A DNA stretch of 64,000 nt from an uncultured Coriobacteriaceae bacterium (GCA_944321435.1 CALULH010000002.1:62001-126000), one strand, 5' to 3'. Positions 1 to 9,396 are shown, numbered from the stretch's first letter. A program made the numbers and translations. Notes: generated from the sequence alone by a model not told the origin.

Positions 1-380
1 TTGGAGCCGGAGAGCACCACGTAGTCGGCGGAATCGCGGATGAGCAGCGCCTTGTTGTCGATGATGTCGCGCAGCAAGAAGCGGAAGCCCTCATGCATGC
101 CGCCGTAGACCGTGCCGGGAAGGATGAACAGACCGCCGTTCTTGCGGTCGAGCATCCAGTCGCGGCCGGTGCCCACGTGGTCGAGCAGGCTGCGGTAGTT
201 CTGCGGGACGATGAGGCCGACGGTGCGGATGCCGGCGTTCACCATGTTGGACAGCGGGAAGTCGATGAGACGGTAACGACCGGCGAACGGCAGACCGGCC
301 ATCGGGCGGCGCTTGGACAGGGCGCACGGCACGCTGGTCTTGTAGTTCGCGGTGATAAGTCCGATTGCCTTCTTGTTCAC
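1..380 (-). CDS. glgD: GlgD, glucose-1-phosphate adenylyltransferase-like subunit (partial)
   Basis: N-terminal 126 residues; the rest lies beyond the window. Translation begins VNKKAIGLITAN and carries RRPMAGLPFAGRYRLIDFPLSN, matching the nucleotidyltransferase fold of ADP-glucose pyrophosphorylase. It lacks the GGxGxRL loop seen in the GlgC next door, which is typical of GlgD, the non-catalytic or regulatory partner in GlgC/GlgD enzymes of low-GC Gram-positives and some actinobacteria. The start is GTG at 380 with GGGGAG upstream. A GTG at 386 that overlaps the glgC stop is an alternative. It is the last visible gene of glgB-glgP-glgC-glgD and is probably translationally coupled to glgC. 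Confidence 0.9.
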   Translation of the reverse strand, partial: MNKKAIGLITANYKTSVPCALSKRRPMAGLPFAGRYRLIDFPLSNMVNAGIRTVGLIVPQNYRSLLDHVGTGRDWMLDRKNGGLFILPGTVYGGMHEGFRFLLRDIIDNKALLIRDSADYVVLSGS

Positions 381-382
381 GG

Positions 383-1528
383 TCACTCTCCCCTTCCGAT
401 GACAACGTCGTCACCTGCAAGAGCGGTGTCCTTGGTCGTATCGACGCTGCCGAACTTGACGTTCTCCTCAACCACGGCGCGCTCGCCCAAGATGGCGCGC
501 GCAACATGAGCGCCGTCCTTGACCACGGCGCCGGGCAGCAGTACGGAGTCCTCGACGATGGCGCGCTCGCCCACGTAGGTGTCCGTGGACAGGATGGAGT
601 GGCGCACGGTGCCGAAGACGCGGGCACCGTTGTCGATGAGCGCGTCGTCCACCACGGCGTCGGGGCCCAGGTAGTGCGGCGGGCGCGTGGAGACGTTGCT
701 CATGATGGGGAACTCGTCGGAGTACAGGTCGAACTTGGGGTCGTCGCCCAGGAGGTCCATGCTAGTCTCGTGGTAGCTCGCGACGGTGCCTACGTCACGC
801 CAGAAGTCCTGGAACTCGTAGACGTAGACCGGCTTCTCCTCGGCCAGGAGCTTCGGGATGATGTCGCCGCCGAAGTCATGGCTGGAGTGCGGGTCGAGGG
901 CGTCGGCCTCGAGCTCCTCGAGGAGCAGGTCGGCGTCGAAGATGTAGATGCCCATGGAGGCGAGGTTGCTCTCGGGCTTCTCGGGCTTCTCGTCGAAGCG
1001 GACCACGCGGTCGTCGTCGTCCTTCAGCAGGATGCCGAAGCGCGAGGCGTCCTCCCACGGCACGGGCATGACGGCGATGGTGAGGCCGGCCTTGTGAGCC
1101 TTGTGGGACTCGAGCATCTTCGCATAGTCCATGCGGTAGAGCTGATCGCCGGACAGGATGAGCACCGTCTCGGGATCATGCATCTTGATGAAGTCGATGT
1201 TCTGGTAGATGGCGTCGGCCGTACCGGCGAACTCGCGCATGCCCTCCTGCGTGGCATAGGGGCTGAGCGTGGTCACGCCCGCGCCGGGCTCGTCGAGATC
1301 CCATGCGGCGCCATTGCCGATGTAGGCATGCAGCTGGTAGGGACGGTACTGCGTGAGCACGCCCACCGTGTCGATGCCGGAGTTAACGCAGTTCGACAGC
1401 GGGAAGTCGATGATGCGGAACTTGCCGCCGAACGAAACGGCCGGCTTGGCGTTCTTCTTCGTCAACTCCCTCAGTCTGCTTCCTTGCCCGCCGGCGAGAA
1501 GCATGGCGATGCATTCCTTTTTGCTCAT
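383..1528 (-). CDS. glgC: GlgC, glucose-1-phosphate adenylyltransferase
   Basis: Makes ADP-glucose from ATP and glucose-1-phosphate, the committed step of glycogen synthesis, in the cytoplasm. The protein has 381 residues. It opens with [19 protein letters not shown], whose GGQGSRL is the nucleotide-binding loop, then shows [13 protein letters not shown], a GTADAIYQN segment and a C-terminal left-handed beta-helix region with hexapeptide-like repeats. The ATG at 1528 is chosen because AGGAGAG lies 6 nt upstream; the upstream in-frame TTG has no such site. The stop overlaps or abuts glgD. With GlgD encoded next door, the active enzyme is probably a GlgC/GlgD hetero-oligomer (inference). Confidence 0.96.
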   Translation of the reverse strand: MSKKECIAMLLAGGQGSRLRELTKKNAKPAVSFGGKFRIIDFPLSNCVNSGIDTVGVLTQYRPYQLHAYIGNGAAWDLDEPGAGVTTLSPYATQEGMREFAGTADAIYQNIDFIKMHDPETVLILSGDQLYRMDYAKMLESHKAHKAGLTIAVMPVPWEDASRFGILLKDDDDRVVRFDEKPEKPESNLASMGIYIFDADLLLEELEADALDPHSSHDFGGDIIPKLLAEEKPVYVYEFQDFWRDVGTVASYHETSMDLLGDDPKFDLYSDEFPIMSNVSTRPPHYLGPDAVVDDALIDNGARVFGTVRHSILSTDTYVGERAIVEDSVLLPGAVVKDGAHVARAILGERAVVEENVKFGSVDTTKDTALAGDDVVIGRGE

Positions 1529-1567
1529 CCTGCTCTCCTTCAAAGCCTTTCCTACAGATGTATGGCG

Positions 1568-4015
1568 TTACACATGCCAGATGTCATGTGCATACTCCCG
1601 GATGGTACGGTCGCTCGAGAAGTGCCCGGAGTTGGCCGTGTTCATGAGCGCCATGCGGTTCCACTTGATGGGGTCGCCGTAGGCCTCGATGAGCTCCTCC
1701 CACGCGTTGACGTAGGAGCGGAAGTCCTTGAGCACCAGGTCGTGGTCGTTGTTGTCCATGAGCTCGCGGCGGATGGAGTCGAACGTGCCCGAGAGGCGCG
1801 AGAAGGTGTCGTCGGTAAGCTCGTCCACGCAGCGGCCCAGACGGTCGCGGTCGGCGTTGTACTCGTCCCAGGAGAAGTACTGGCCGCTCTGCTGCAGCGC
1901 CACGACCTCGGGCTCGGTGAGGCCGAAGATCTTGACGTTCTCGCGACCCGCGAGGTCGGCGATCTCGATGTTGGCGCCGTCGAGGGTGCCCAGCGTGATC
2001 GCGCCGTTCATCATGAGCTTCATGTTGGAGGTGCCGGACGCCTCCTGGCCGGCCGTGGAGATCTGCTCGGAGATCTCGGCGGCAGAGTAGATGAGCTGCG
2101 CGTTGGACACGGCGAAGTTCGGGATGAAGGCCACCTTGATGATGTCGTTCACGCGCTCGTCGTTGTTGACCACGTCGGCCACCGAGTTGATGAGCCGGAT
2201 GACCTCCTTGGCGAAGTAGTAGCTCTGCGCGGCCTTGCCGGAGAAGATGAAGGTAGTCGGGCGCACGGTGAAGCTCGGGTCGGAGATGAGGCGGTTGTAG
2301 ACGTCCATCACCTTGAAGATGTTGAGCAGCTGGCGCTTGTAGGCGTGGAAGCGCTTGACCTGGACGTCGAAGACCGAGTCGGGGTTCACGCTCACGCCGG
2401 TGACCTTCTTGATGTAGTTGGCCAGGCGCACCTTGTTCTCGCGCTTGGAGGCCGCCATGGCGGTCAGGAACTCCTCGTCGTCCACGAACTTCTCGAGCTT
2501 CTTGAGCTCAAAGGCGTCGTCGAGCCACTTGTCGCCGATGGCGCTCGTGATGAGCTTGGCGTACGAGGGGTTGGCCTCGGCGAGGAAGCGGCGATGGGTC
2601 ACGCCGTTGGTCTTGTTGTTGAACTTCTCGGGCGTGAGCTCGTAGAACTCCTTGAACACATCGTGCTCGAGGATCTGGGTGTGGAGCTCGGCCACGCCGT
2701 TGACCGAGTGGCTGCAAATGATGGAGAGGTTGGCCATGCGGACCTCGCCGTCCCACAGGATGGCGGTCTTCTGGAACATCTCGCGCCACTGGGGGTTGTC
2801 CGTCGGGAAGCTCTCGCGATAACGGCGGGCGATCTCGTCGATGATCTGGTACAGGCGCGGCAGCAGCGGCTTGAACGTGGTGATGGGCCACTTCTCGAGC
2901 GCCTCGGGCAGCACGGTGTGGTTGGTGAAGGACACGGTCTTGGTGACGATGTCCCACGCGTCCTCCCAGGTGAGGCCCTTGTCGTCCATGAGGACGCGCA
3001 TGAGCTCGGGGCCGCACATGGCCGGATGGGTGTCGTTGGTGTGGATGGCCACGTAATCGGGCAGCTTCTTCCAGTCCTGGCCGTGCTCGTTCTCGAAGGT
3101 GCGCAGGATGGAGTTGATGCCCGCGGCGACGAACAGATACTCCTGCTTGAGGCGCAGGATCTTGCCGTGCTCGCCGGCGTCGGCCGGGTACAGGATGGCG
3201 GAGATGGCCTCGGCCTCGGCGCTGGCGGCGCTGGCGTTGGCGTACTCGCCGCGGTTGAAGGCATCAAGGTCGAAGAGGTCCTCGGCCGGCTCGGCCTTCC
3301 ACACGCGCAGCTTGTTCACGAGCGCGCCGCCGTAGGCGACCACGGGGATGTCGTAGGGAACGGCGAGGATCTTCTGGCCGCCCTCGGTGCGGTACATGGT
3401 GCGGCCGTCCTTCTCGTAAGAGACGGACTTGCCCCCGAAGATGACCTCGACGGCGCTCTCCGGGCGGCGGGCCTCCCAGGGGTAGTCGTGCTTGAGCCAG
3501 TTATCGGCCTTCTCGACCTGGCGGCCGTCCTTGATCTCCTGCTTGAACAGGCCGTACTGGTAGCGCATGCCGTTGCCGTAGAAGGCGATGCCCTCGTGCG
3601 CTGCGGAAGCCAGGAAGCACGCGGCCAGGCGGCCCAGGCCGCCGTTGCCGAGCGCCGCGTCGGGCTCGCGCTCCTCGAGCTCCTCCAGGCTGGTGCCCAT
3701 CTCCTTGAGGGCGTCGGACACCATGTCGCGGATGCCGAAGTTGAGCAGGTAGTTGTCGAGCAGGCGGCCGATCAGGAACTCGAGCGAGAAGTAGTACACG
3801 CGCTTGGTGCCCTTCTTCTCGATCTCCTCCTCGTTCTCGGACGCGATGCGGCGGGCGCGCACGGCGATGAGCTCGGCAAGGGCGTAGAAGCGGTCGTGCG
3901 AACCGCACTGCTCGAAGTCCTTGCCCGTGTTGGCGCGCACCATCGCCTTGTACTGCGCGATGAAGTCCGCCTTGTCCTTGAAGATCTGACGCATGTGACT
4001 GTTAACCTCTTCCAT
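1568..4015 (-). CDS. glgP: GlgP, glycogen/starch/alpha-glucan phosphorylase
   Basis: Releases glucose-1-phosphate from glycogen chain ends using pyridoxal phosphate. At 815 residues it is full length for the family. Visible family features are ALGNGGLGRLAACFLAS near the N-terminus, IHTNDTHPAM, KRFHAYKRQLLN and the PLP region EASGTSNMKLMMNG. The ATG at 4015 overlaps the end of glgB by 14 nt, which suggests coupling; an ATG at 3994 preceded by GGAAGAGG is a plausible alternative start. It sits between glgB and glgC, so synthesis and breakdown enzymes share one transcript. Confidence 0.96.
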   Translation of the reverse strand: MEEVNSHMRQIFKDKADFIAQYKAMVRANTGKDFEQCGSHDRFYALAELIAVRARRIASENEEEIEKKGTKRVYYFSLEFLIGRLLDNYLLNFGIRDMVSDALKEMGTSLEELEEREPDAALGNGGLGRLAACFLASAAHEGIAFYGNGMRYQYGLFKQEIKDGRQVEKADNWLKHDYPWEARRPESAVEVIFGGKSVSYEKDGRTMYRTEGGQKILAVPYDIPVVAYGGALVNKLRVWKAEPAEDLFDLDAFNRGEYANASAASAEAEAISAILYPADAGEHGKILRLKQEYLFVAAGINSILRTFENEHGQDWKKLPDYVAIHTNDTHPAMCGPELMRVLMDDKGLTWEDAWDIVTKTVSFTNHTVLPEALEKWPITTFKPLLPRLYQIIDEIARRYRESFPTDNPQWREMFQKTAILWDGEVRMANLSIICSHSVNGVAELHTQILEHDVFKEFYELTPEKFNNKTNGVTHRRFLAEANPSYAKLITSAIGDKWLDDAFELKKLEKFVDDEEFLTAMAASKRENKVRLANYIKKVTGVSVNPDSVFDVQVKRFHAYKRQLLNIFKVMDVYNRLISDPSFTVRPTTFIFSGKAAQSYYFAKEVIRLINSVADVVNNDERVNDIIKVAFIPNFAVSNAQLIYSAAEISEQISTAGQEASGTSNMKLMMNGAITLGTLDGANIEIADLAGRENVKIFGLTEPEVVALQQSGQYFSWDEYNADRDRLGRCVDELTDDTFSRLSGTFDSIRRELMDNNDHDLVLKDFRSYVNAWEELIEAYGDPIKWNRMALMNTANSGHFSSDRTIREYAHDIWHV

Positions 4016-6158
4016 TTCGCTTGATACGACGACGCGCGCGCTCGGTCTTCCCCGTGGGGACGACCTCCCCGATCAGATCGCGCGCAAGCTTCTCCTTGCG
4101 CGCCTTGTTGACGCGCGGGATGCGCTTTGCGCGGGGCGGCTTGGGCGGCACGTACGAGGACGGGCCGACGCGTTTGAACACCACGCCCGCGAGCGGGGGC
4201 ACCTTAATGGTAATGGAATCGTCCCGTCCGTTCCAACTTTCGGGGCGGCTTGAAACAGTTCCGGTGTTGAGCACGCCGGAGCCGCCGAGCTCGACTGCGT
4301 CGGTGTTGAGGATCTCCACGTAATCGCCCTCGCGCGGCACGCCCACCTTGAACTCCTGGTAGGTCGCCGGATCGAAGTTGATGAGGACCACCAAGTCGTC
4401 ATCGGGGTTCTCGCCCTTGCGGATGAACGAGATGATGGACTGGTCGGCGTCGTCGGCGTCGATCCACTCGAAGCCGTCGGGCGTGTAGGCCCGCTGCCAG
4501 AGCGCCGGGGTGTCCAGGTAGAACCGGTTCATGGCGCGGGTGAAGTCGCGGTAGGTGCGGTGGGTCTCGTACTTGTTGATCAGGAACCACTGCAGGCCCT
4601 CGTAGTAGCGCCACTCGATGAAGGTGGCCAGCTCGTTGCCCATGAAGTTGTGCTTGGCGCCGGGATGGGTCATCTGGTAGAAGTAGAGGGTCCTCAGGCC
4701 CGCGAACTGGCGCCACATGTCGCCGGGCATGCGCGTGATGAGCGAGCACTTGCCGTGCACGACCTCGTCATGGGAGAGCGCCAGCACGAAGTTCTCGTTG
4801 AAGGCGTACATGAGCGAGAAGGTCAGCAGCCGGTGGTTGCCCGGACGCCAGGGGAAGTCGGTCTGCATGTAGTGCAGGGTGTCGTGCATCCAGCCCATGT
4901 CCCACTTGTAGTGGAAGCCCAGGCCGCCCTCCTCCGGCGGGTAGGTTACGAGCGGCCAGGCCGTGGACTCCTCGGCGATCATCATGACGTCGGGATGGTA
5001 CTGCTCGACCGTCTTGTTGACCTCGCGCACGAAGTCGATGGCGGTGAAGTCCTCCTCGGTGCCCTTGCTGTTGAACTTCTTCTTGCTCGGATCGTCGATG
5101 CCGAAGTTCAGGTACAGGATCGAGGTCACGCCGTCCATGCGGATGCCGTCGATGTGGTACAGGTCGAACCAGTACAGCGCGTTGGAGATGAGGAAGGTCC
5201 GCACCTCGCCGCGGTCGAGGTTGAACTTGAGGGTGCCCCAGTCGGGGTGCTCCTCCTTCTCGTAAAGCATGTGGCCGTTGAACGAGGCCAGGCCGTGGGC
5301 GTCCTTGCAGAAGCCGCCGGGCACCCAGTCGAGGATGACGGCGATGCCGGCCTGGTGGCAGGCGTCCACGAAGTGCATGAACTGCTTGGGGTTGCCGTAG
5401 CGGCTGGTGGGAGCGTAGTAGCCCGTCACCTGGTAGCCCCAGGAGCCGTCAAAGGGATGCTCGGAGATGGGCAGCAGCTCGATATGGGTGTAGCCCATGT
5501 CCTTGACGTAGGACACGAGCTCGTCGGAGAGCTCGTCGTAGGTGAGGTAGTCGCCGCCGTTGGCGTCCATCTCGCCTTCCTCGCCCGAAGGATGGCGCTG
5601 CCAAGAGCCTAGGTGCACCTCGTAGATGTTGAGAGGCTCCTTCATGTGGCTGGTCGCGGCGCGGCGCTCCATCCAGCTCTTGTCGCCCCAGCGGTAGCCG
5701 GCGAGCGAGTACAGGCGGCTGGCCGTAGCCGGCGGGCACTCGGCCCAAACGCCGTAGGGGTCGGCCTTGTAGAGCTTGTCGCCCGCCATGGTCTCGACCA
5801 CGTATTTGTAAAGGTCGCCCTCCTTGAGGTCGGGCACGAAGCCCTCCCAGATGCCGCCCGTCTTGGTCTCGGTCAGCGGCGTTGCGGTGGCGTCCCAATC
5901 GTTGAAATCGCCCACGATGTGCACGCTCTTGACTTCGGGCGCCCACACGTTGAACGCCCAACCCTGCTCGCCGTTCAGCACGGCCGGGTGGGCGCCCATC
6001 TTCTCATAGCTCTTGTACCACTTGCCCATACCGTTGAGGTACAGGTCGTCTTTGGTCACAGCCATGCCGGTACCTGCGAGAACCACGCCGACTTCCGTGC
6101 TCTCGTGCACGTCCTCGCCAGCACGCTTCTTCACGCTTTTCTTCTTGGTGGCAGACAT
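4002..6158 (-). CDS. glgB: GlgB, 1,4-alpha-glucan branching enzyme
   Basis: Introduces alpha-1,6 branches into glycogen. The protein has 718 residues with an N-terminal CBM48-type domain (AFNVWAPEVKSVHIVGDFNDW) and a GH13 catalytic barrel. Catalytic-site motifs visible are DGIRMDGV (nucleophile Asp), MIAEEST (acid/base Glu) and ALSHDEVVHGK (third Asp). The C-terminal 45 residues are strongly basic (KPPRAKRIPRVNKARKEK), which is unusual for the family. The start is the ATG at 6158, 6 nt after a GGGGG tract; the TTG two codons earlier is less likely. It is the first gene of the glycogen operon. Confidence 0.95.
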   Translation of the reverse strand: MSATKKKSVKKRAGEDVHESTEVGVVLAGTGMAVTKDDLYLNGMGKWYKSYEKMGAHPAVLNGEQGWAFNVWAPEVKSVHIVGDFNDWDATATPLTETKTGGIWEGFVPDLKEGDLYKYVVETMAGDKLYKADPYGVWAECPPATASRLYSLAGYRWGDKSWMERRAATSHMKEPLNIYEVHLGSWQRHPSGEEGEMDANGGDYLTYDELSDELVSYVKDMGYTHIELLPISEHPFDGSWGYQVTGYYAPTSRYGNPKQFMHFVDACHQAGIAVILDWVPGGFCKDAHGLASFNGHMLYEKEEHPDWGTLKFNLDRGEVRTFLISNALYWFDLYHIDGIRMDGVTSILYLNFGIDDPSKKKFNSKGTEEDFTAIDFVREVNKTVEQYHPDVMMIAEESTAWPLVTYPPEEGGLGFHYKWDMGWMHDTLHYMQTDFPWRPGNHRLLTFSLMYAFNENFVLALSHDEVVHGKCSLITRMPGDMWRQFAGLRTLYFYQMTHPGAKHNFMGNELATFIEWRYYEGLQWFLINKYETHRTYRDFTRAMNRFYLDTPALWQRAYTPDGFEWIDADDADQSIISFIRKGENPDDDLVVLINFDPATYQEFKVGVPREGDYVEILNTDAVELGGSGVLNTGTVSSRPESWNGRDDSITIKVPPLAGVVFKRVGPSSYVPPKPPRAKRIPRVNKARKEKLARDLIGEVVPTGKTERARRRIKRNGRG

Positions 6159-6480
6159 ACTCAACCCCCACTTCCGGTATTACGGGCGCGCAAACAGCCG
6201 GACGTGCGGCGCCCGCGCGGGAACGTTCATGCGGTGCGCACGCACACCGCAGCAGAATCGTGTTTATTGTAGTCAGTTTGGGTTGGGCGCGCGCACACGA
6301 ACCGGGCGGCGGCGCAAGTTGGGGCCCCAATGGTAGGGGCCGATTCGGTGGACGGAACGGACGCCCGGGGCCCGCATGCGGCATACGGGAGTGCCAGCAT
6401 GCCCTGGCGCGTGTTTTATGTCCGCACGGGACCGTATGCTTGGGAACGAATGTTCGGTTCGACGGCAAAGGCGGCGTGCG
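6159..6480. promoter_or_regulatory. Divergent intergenic region upstream of glgB
   Basis: 322 bp between glgB (minus) and a small plus-strand gene. On the minus strand a TGACTACAAT segment gives an extended -10-like box (TACAAT, 6266-6271) about 105 nt upstream of glgB. I see no convincing -35 hexamer. The rest is GC-rich without a clear repeat or terminator. Confidence 0.4.
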
Positions 6481-6741
6481 ATGGAGGCCAACCGGAAGAT
6501 AACCGAGGTGTCGGTGGTGGCGCGGTTCGACCTGGGCGTGATCACGCCCGTGCGGATCATCTGGCGCGACGGGAGGCGCTTTGCCATAGACCGCGTGCTC
6601 GACGTGTGCGAGGCGGCCAGCACGCGCACCGCCATGGCGGGCACGCGCTACCGCGTGCTCATAGCCGGCCATCCGCACGAGCTCTGGCGCGCCACCGACC
6701 GCTGGTACGTTGAGGAGATCACCGCCTACCCGTACGGATGA
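6481..6741 (+). CDS. Small conserved-looking hypothetical protein
   Basis: 86 residues starting MEANRKITEVSVVARFD and ending EEITAYPYG. It is rich in beta-prone segments (RIIWRDGRRFAIDRVL, RYRVLIAGHPHELW, DRWYVEEI), which suggests a small single-domain fold; I see no signal peptide or membrane segment. The ATG at 6481 has only a weak AAAGG ribosome site. The stop lies about 110 bp from the displaced ssrA terminator, and its last codons overlap the read-through tail of the convergent recombinase gene. Function unknown. Coding is supported by codon pattern and clean termination, not by a recognised family. Confidence 0.6.
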   Translation: MEANRKITEVSVVARFDLGVITPVRIIWRDGRRFAIDRVLDVCEAASTRTAMAGTRYRVLIAGHPHELWRATDRWYVEEITAYPYG

Positions 6742-8453
6742 GCGCGGCCCGCGCCGCAAAGGGCGCGCCGCCCGCAGGCTATCCGGCGGGTGCCCCGGCA
6801 AAGGTCCCCGCCCCCGGCAGGGCCTGCCTCTCCGCGGGGCTTGCCGCATGAAAAAAGCAGGTAGGAAGGCTTTCCTACCTGCTTTGGCTTTGTGGTGGAG
6901 CCAAAGGGGAAGCAGTCGAACTTGACGGCTTCCCCTTTAACAAAAGGGTTGCCGTCCTCCCCGTATAGCATGTCCCATGTGACTTCAGTCCTGTCCTCCG
7001 AATACCATGACGTTACCACCAGCCCGTCGTCGGTCAGGTAAATCTTATCGACGAAATACTCCAGCACCTGGTCGCGGGTCTCGGGATTGTCGAAGTCCGC
7101 GTGCAGGAACTTCTCGAAGTACGCCTTGATGGTGTGCTCGTCCTCGCACAACGCGGCGCGGATGTTCTCGGCCTCGATGGCCTCGTTCAGGGCGCGCTTC
7201 TGCTCTTCGAGCTGCACCAGGCGCTCCGTCACCGTCTCGCTGATGAGTCCCGACTCGATAACCTTCACGAGGTTCGCAAGGCTCTTCTCGACCTCACGGC
7301 GCTTGGCCTCCAGGCCGTCCAGGTAGCCCGTGTCGCGGTAGTTCTTCTCGTAGTACGCCGCCGCATCCACGGCCAGCGACATCAGGTTCTCGGAGTCGTG
7401 GAGAATCGACCGGAGAATCATCGTGACAGCATCCTCCAGCTTCTCCTTGCGCACCTTCTTCAGCGTGCACTGCTTGCGGCGCTGGGCGGAGCAATAGTAG
7501 TAGTAATACGTCCGCCCCGTCCCGCTCGTGCCGGACACGCCCTGCAGGGTGTTCCCGCACTTCCCGCAGTAGACCTTGCCGGTCAGCCAATAGCGCGGAG
7601 CGTCGTTCTCGTCCATGCCGCGCGCCCGCTGGGAACCCTTGCGCTTGTTCTCGGCGAACTTCCGCTGCACCTTGTCGAAGGTCTCCTCGTCCACCAGCGC
7701 GGGCATGCCGCCCTCGACCACGATGTCGCCGTGGCGGTACTCGCCGATGTAGGCGCGGTTCTGGAGCATCTTGTTCATCGTCTTCACGCCGAACTTCGCG
7801 CCCCGCGTGGTGCGCAGCCCCTGGGTGTTCAGCTCGTCGCAGATGGTCTGCATCGCCTTGCCCTCGGCGTACTCCGCGAACATCCGCTGCACGAACGGAG
7901 CGGTGTCCGGGTCCACGATGTACCTCTTCGTGGACTTGTCCACCCCGTAGCCGAACAGCTTGTGCCCGTTGTAGAGCGCGTGCTGGGCGTTGTAGTCCAT
8001 GCCTCGCTGGATGTTCTGGGACAGCTGGCGGCTGTAATACTCCGCCATGGCGTCCATCAGCCCCTCGATGAGCACGCCCTCCGGCCCGTCGGTCGGGATG
8101 TTCTCTGCGAGCAGGCGTATCTCGCACCCGGCGTCGCGGATGGTGCGCTTCGCCATCGCCAGCACGTACTTGTCGCGCCCCAGACGGTCGGTCTTCCACA
8201 TGATGAGAACACGGGGACGGATTTTCGCGACCTCCGACAGCATCTGCTGGAACCCCGGTCGGTCCTCCGTGGTGCCGGATATGGCCGCGTCCTCGTACTC
8301 CTTCACGATTTTGAACCCGTGGGCGTCCGCCCACGCATGCGCAAGCTCCCGCTGCTGGTCGATGCTCGCCTCGTTCTGCGAATGGGAGGAGAATCGGTAG
8401 TAGGCGATGGCGAGATTGTTGTCGTTCAGCTCGAACTTCTTCTTGCGTGCCAA
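6726..8453 (-). CDS. Large serine recombinase (integrase of the element)
   Basis: 575 residues as read in the integrated state. The N-terminal resolvase domain shows YRFSSHSQNEASIDQQREL with the catalytic serine, then RPRVLIMWKTDRLGRD. A recombinase domain follows (about 165-275), then a zinc ribbon (CGKCGNTLQG ... CSAQRRKQC) and a coiled coil (about 395-440). The start is TTG at 8453 with GGGAGGGGG upstream. The reading frame crosses the attachment core at residue 518-519, so the last 57 or so residues are encoded by chromosomal flank, including the old ssrA terminator; in a circular form the tail would differ. It probably catalyses integration and excision at ssrA. Confidence 0.93.
   Translation of the reverse strand: MARKKKFELNDNNLAIAYYRFSSHSQNEASIDQQRELAHAWADAHGFKIVKEYEDAAISGTTEDRPGFQQMLSEVAKIRPRVLIMWKTDRLGRDKYVLAMAKRTIRDAGCEIRLLAENIPTDGPEGVLIEGLMDAMAEYYSRQLSQNIQRGMDYNAQHALYNGHKLFGYGVDKSTKRYIVDPDTAPFVQRMFAEYAEGKAMQTICDELNTQGLRTTRGAKFGVKTMNKMLQNRAYIGEYRHGDIVVEGGMPALVDEETFDKVQRKFAENKRKGSQRARGMDENDAPRYWLTGKVYCGKCGNTLQGVSGTSGTGRTYYYYYCSAQRRKQCTLKKVRKEKLEDAVTMILRSILHDSENLMSLAVDAAAYYEKNYRDTGYLDGLEAKRREVEKSLANLVKVIESGLISETVTERLVQLEEQKRALNEAIEAENIRAALCEDEHTIKAYFEKFLHADFDNPETRDQVLEYFVDKIYLTDDGLVVTSWYSEDRTEVTWDMLYGEDGNPFVKGEAVKFDCFPFGSTTKPKQVGKPSYLLFSCGKPRGEAGPAGGGDLCRGTRRIACGRRALCGAGRAHPYG
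6851..6886 (-). terminator. Original ssrA terminator, displaced by the mobile element
   Basis: Perfect 14-bp inverted repeat (6854-6867 and 6872-6885, loop GGCT) followed on the minus strand by a run of Ts. Read on the minus strand it sits 7 nt downstream of a CTCCACCA copy, exactly where a terminator for the minus-strand tmRNA gene would stand before insertion. It now lies inside the 3' part of the recombinase reading frame. Confidence 0.85.
6893..6900. repeat. Left attachment-site core
   Basis: TGGTGGAG, identical to 17984-17991 at the ssrA end. The flanking bases differ apart from a few positions, so the shared core is about 8 bp, as expected for a serine recombinase. The core lies within the recombinase reading frame (codons for Gly-Ser-Thr-Thr). 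Confidence 0.8.
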
Positions 8454-8523
8454 GCTCTTACCCCCTCCCGTAATTTCTGCTTATAGATTTTCATAGTGCT
8501 CTCCTTTGATTAAGTAATTGCTT

Positions 8524-8535
8524 AAATGCATAATT
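8524..8535. promoter_or_regulatory. AAATGCATAATT motif upstream of the recombinase
   Basis: One of three similar AT-rich motifs in the element; related copies in the opposite orientation lie at 9677-9688 and 10333-10344. It stands in the gap between the PD-(D/E)XK gene and the recombinase start. A TGATTAA flank (8508-8514 region) is also shared in inverted form. Possible operator for the ParA/RHH pair (inference). Confidence 0.5.
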
Positions 8536-8540
8536 AGTTG

Positions 8541-9377
8541 TCAGTAGCCGATAACCTCGGTCTCTACCGTTGAGATTACATCCGCAGGAATGTTGTTTAC
8601 ATCGAGTCTGTACACCACATTCATACGCGGATTGTATATGCCGAGATATTTCACATTCCTATACTCGGGATGAACAGAATGAAGCCCCATGCGCCAATAC
8701 ATAAGCAGCTGAAGGGTATACTTGTTTTGGAGCTTCTGCTTTGAAACCTTAAAGTCCCACAACGTGTCATCTGTTAAAAAGTCACCGTCGCCAGTAGCAA
8801 CGTAACCAGTATATCCGCCTTCAAAAGTCAGACCATCCAGCACCTTTGGCCCATATTGCTCAAAGAATCGTAGCGAACGCTCAACCATTACGCGTATGTT
8901 CTTAATCGTATGAGCGTCGGGCACAATATCCTCTACGGGACGATATGCCATGACCCCCGCTCTATATGCTGAATCAAATCCAGACAACTTTACGGCTGCA
9001 TCTATGGAATCGTCATCCAATCCGCTCACATGGGATATCAGCCTCTCGAAAAGACCAAGTTGTTGAACATTAACCGCGCCCATCCGAGAAATCTCAAACG
9101 CCTCTTCCGCCGAGGTCCCAGACATGAACCGCGTAAGATAGTCCACGGCAAGACCGACTAAACCAGGAGATACGTTTTCCTCTGGATATAGGTCATCAAT
9201 ACCGCCTCCGTCGAGCACTGTTTGCTCGAACTCTTTTGGCTTGATATAACCGCCTCTCGGCTGCTTTATCTTGCCAATGCGCTGCGTTACAGAACACATC
9301 CATCCATTTGCAGCGATATCTTGCGGCGTCAGTTCGCCGTTTTTGAGCTTTTCAATTACATCTTCTCGTGTCAACAT
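8541..9377 (-). CDS. PD-(D/E)XK nuclease-fold protein, cargo of unknown role
   Basis: 278 residues. The C-terminal half shows GDGDF (about 196-200), then LWDFKVSK (about 207-213) and QLLMYW (about 223-228), a pattern matching the D...(D/E)xK...Q core of the PD-(D/E)XK superfamily found in RecB-like and Cas4-like nucleases. The N-terminal 150 residues are helical and match nothing I know. Start ATG 9377 with GAGAGGAG upstream, 19 nt after the RHH gene, so the two are co-transcribed. Base composition is clearly lower in GC than the neighbours, a sign of separate ancestry. A defence, anti-restriction or replication role are all possible; I cannot choose. Confidence 0.75.
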   Translation of the reverse strand: MLTREDVIEKLKNGELTPQDIAANGWMCSVTQRIGKIKQPRGGYIKPKEFEQTVLDGGGIDDLYPEENVSPGLVGLAVDYLTRFMSGTSAEEAFEISRMGAVNVQQLGLFERLISHVSGLDDDSIDAAVKLSGFDSAYRAGVMAYRPVEDIVPDAHTIKNIRVMVERSLRFFEQYGPKVLDGLTFEGGYTGYVATGDGDFLTDDTLWDFKVSKQKLQNKYTLQLLMYWRMGLHSVHPEYRNVKYLGIYNPRMNVVYRLDVNNIPADVISTVETEVIGY

Positions 9378-9396
9378 AGCTTCCGCTCCTCTCAAA

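Noticed and set aside
365..4024. A 1219-residue open frame opposite glgC/glgP
   Set aside because: Antisense shadow of high-GC genes: repetitive Val/Leu/Asp/Glu composition and no domain; the opposite strand carries clear GlgC and GlgP.
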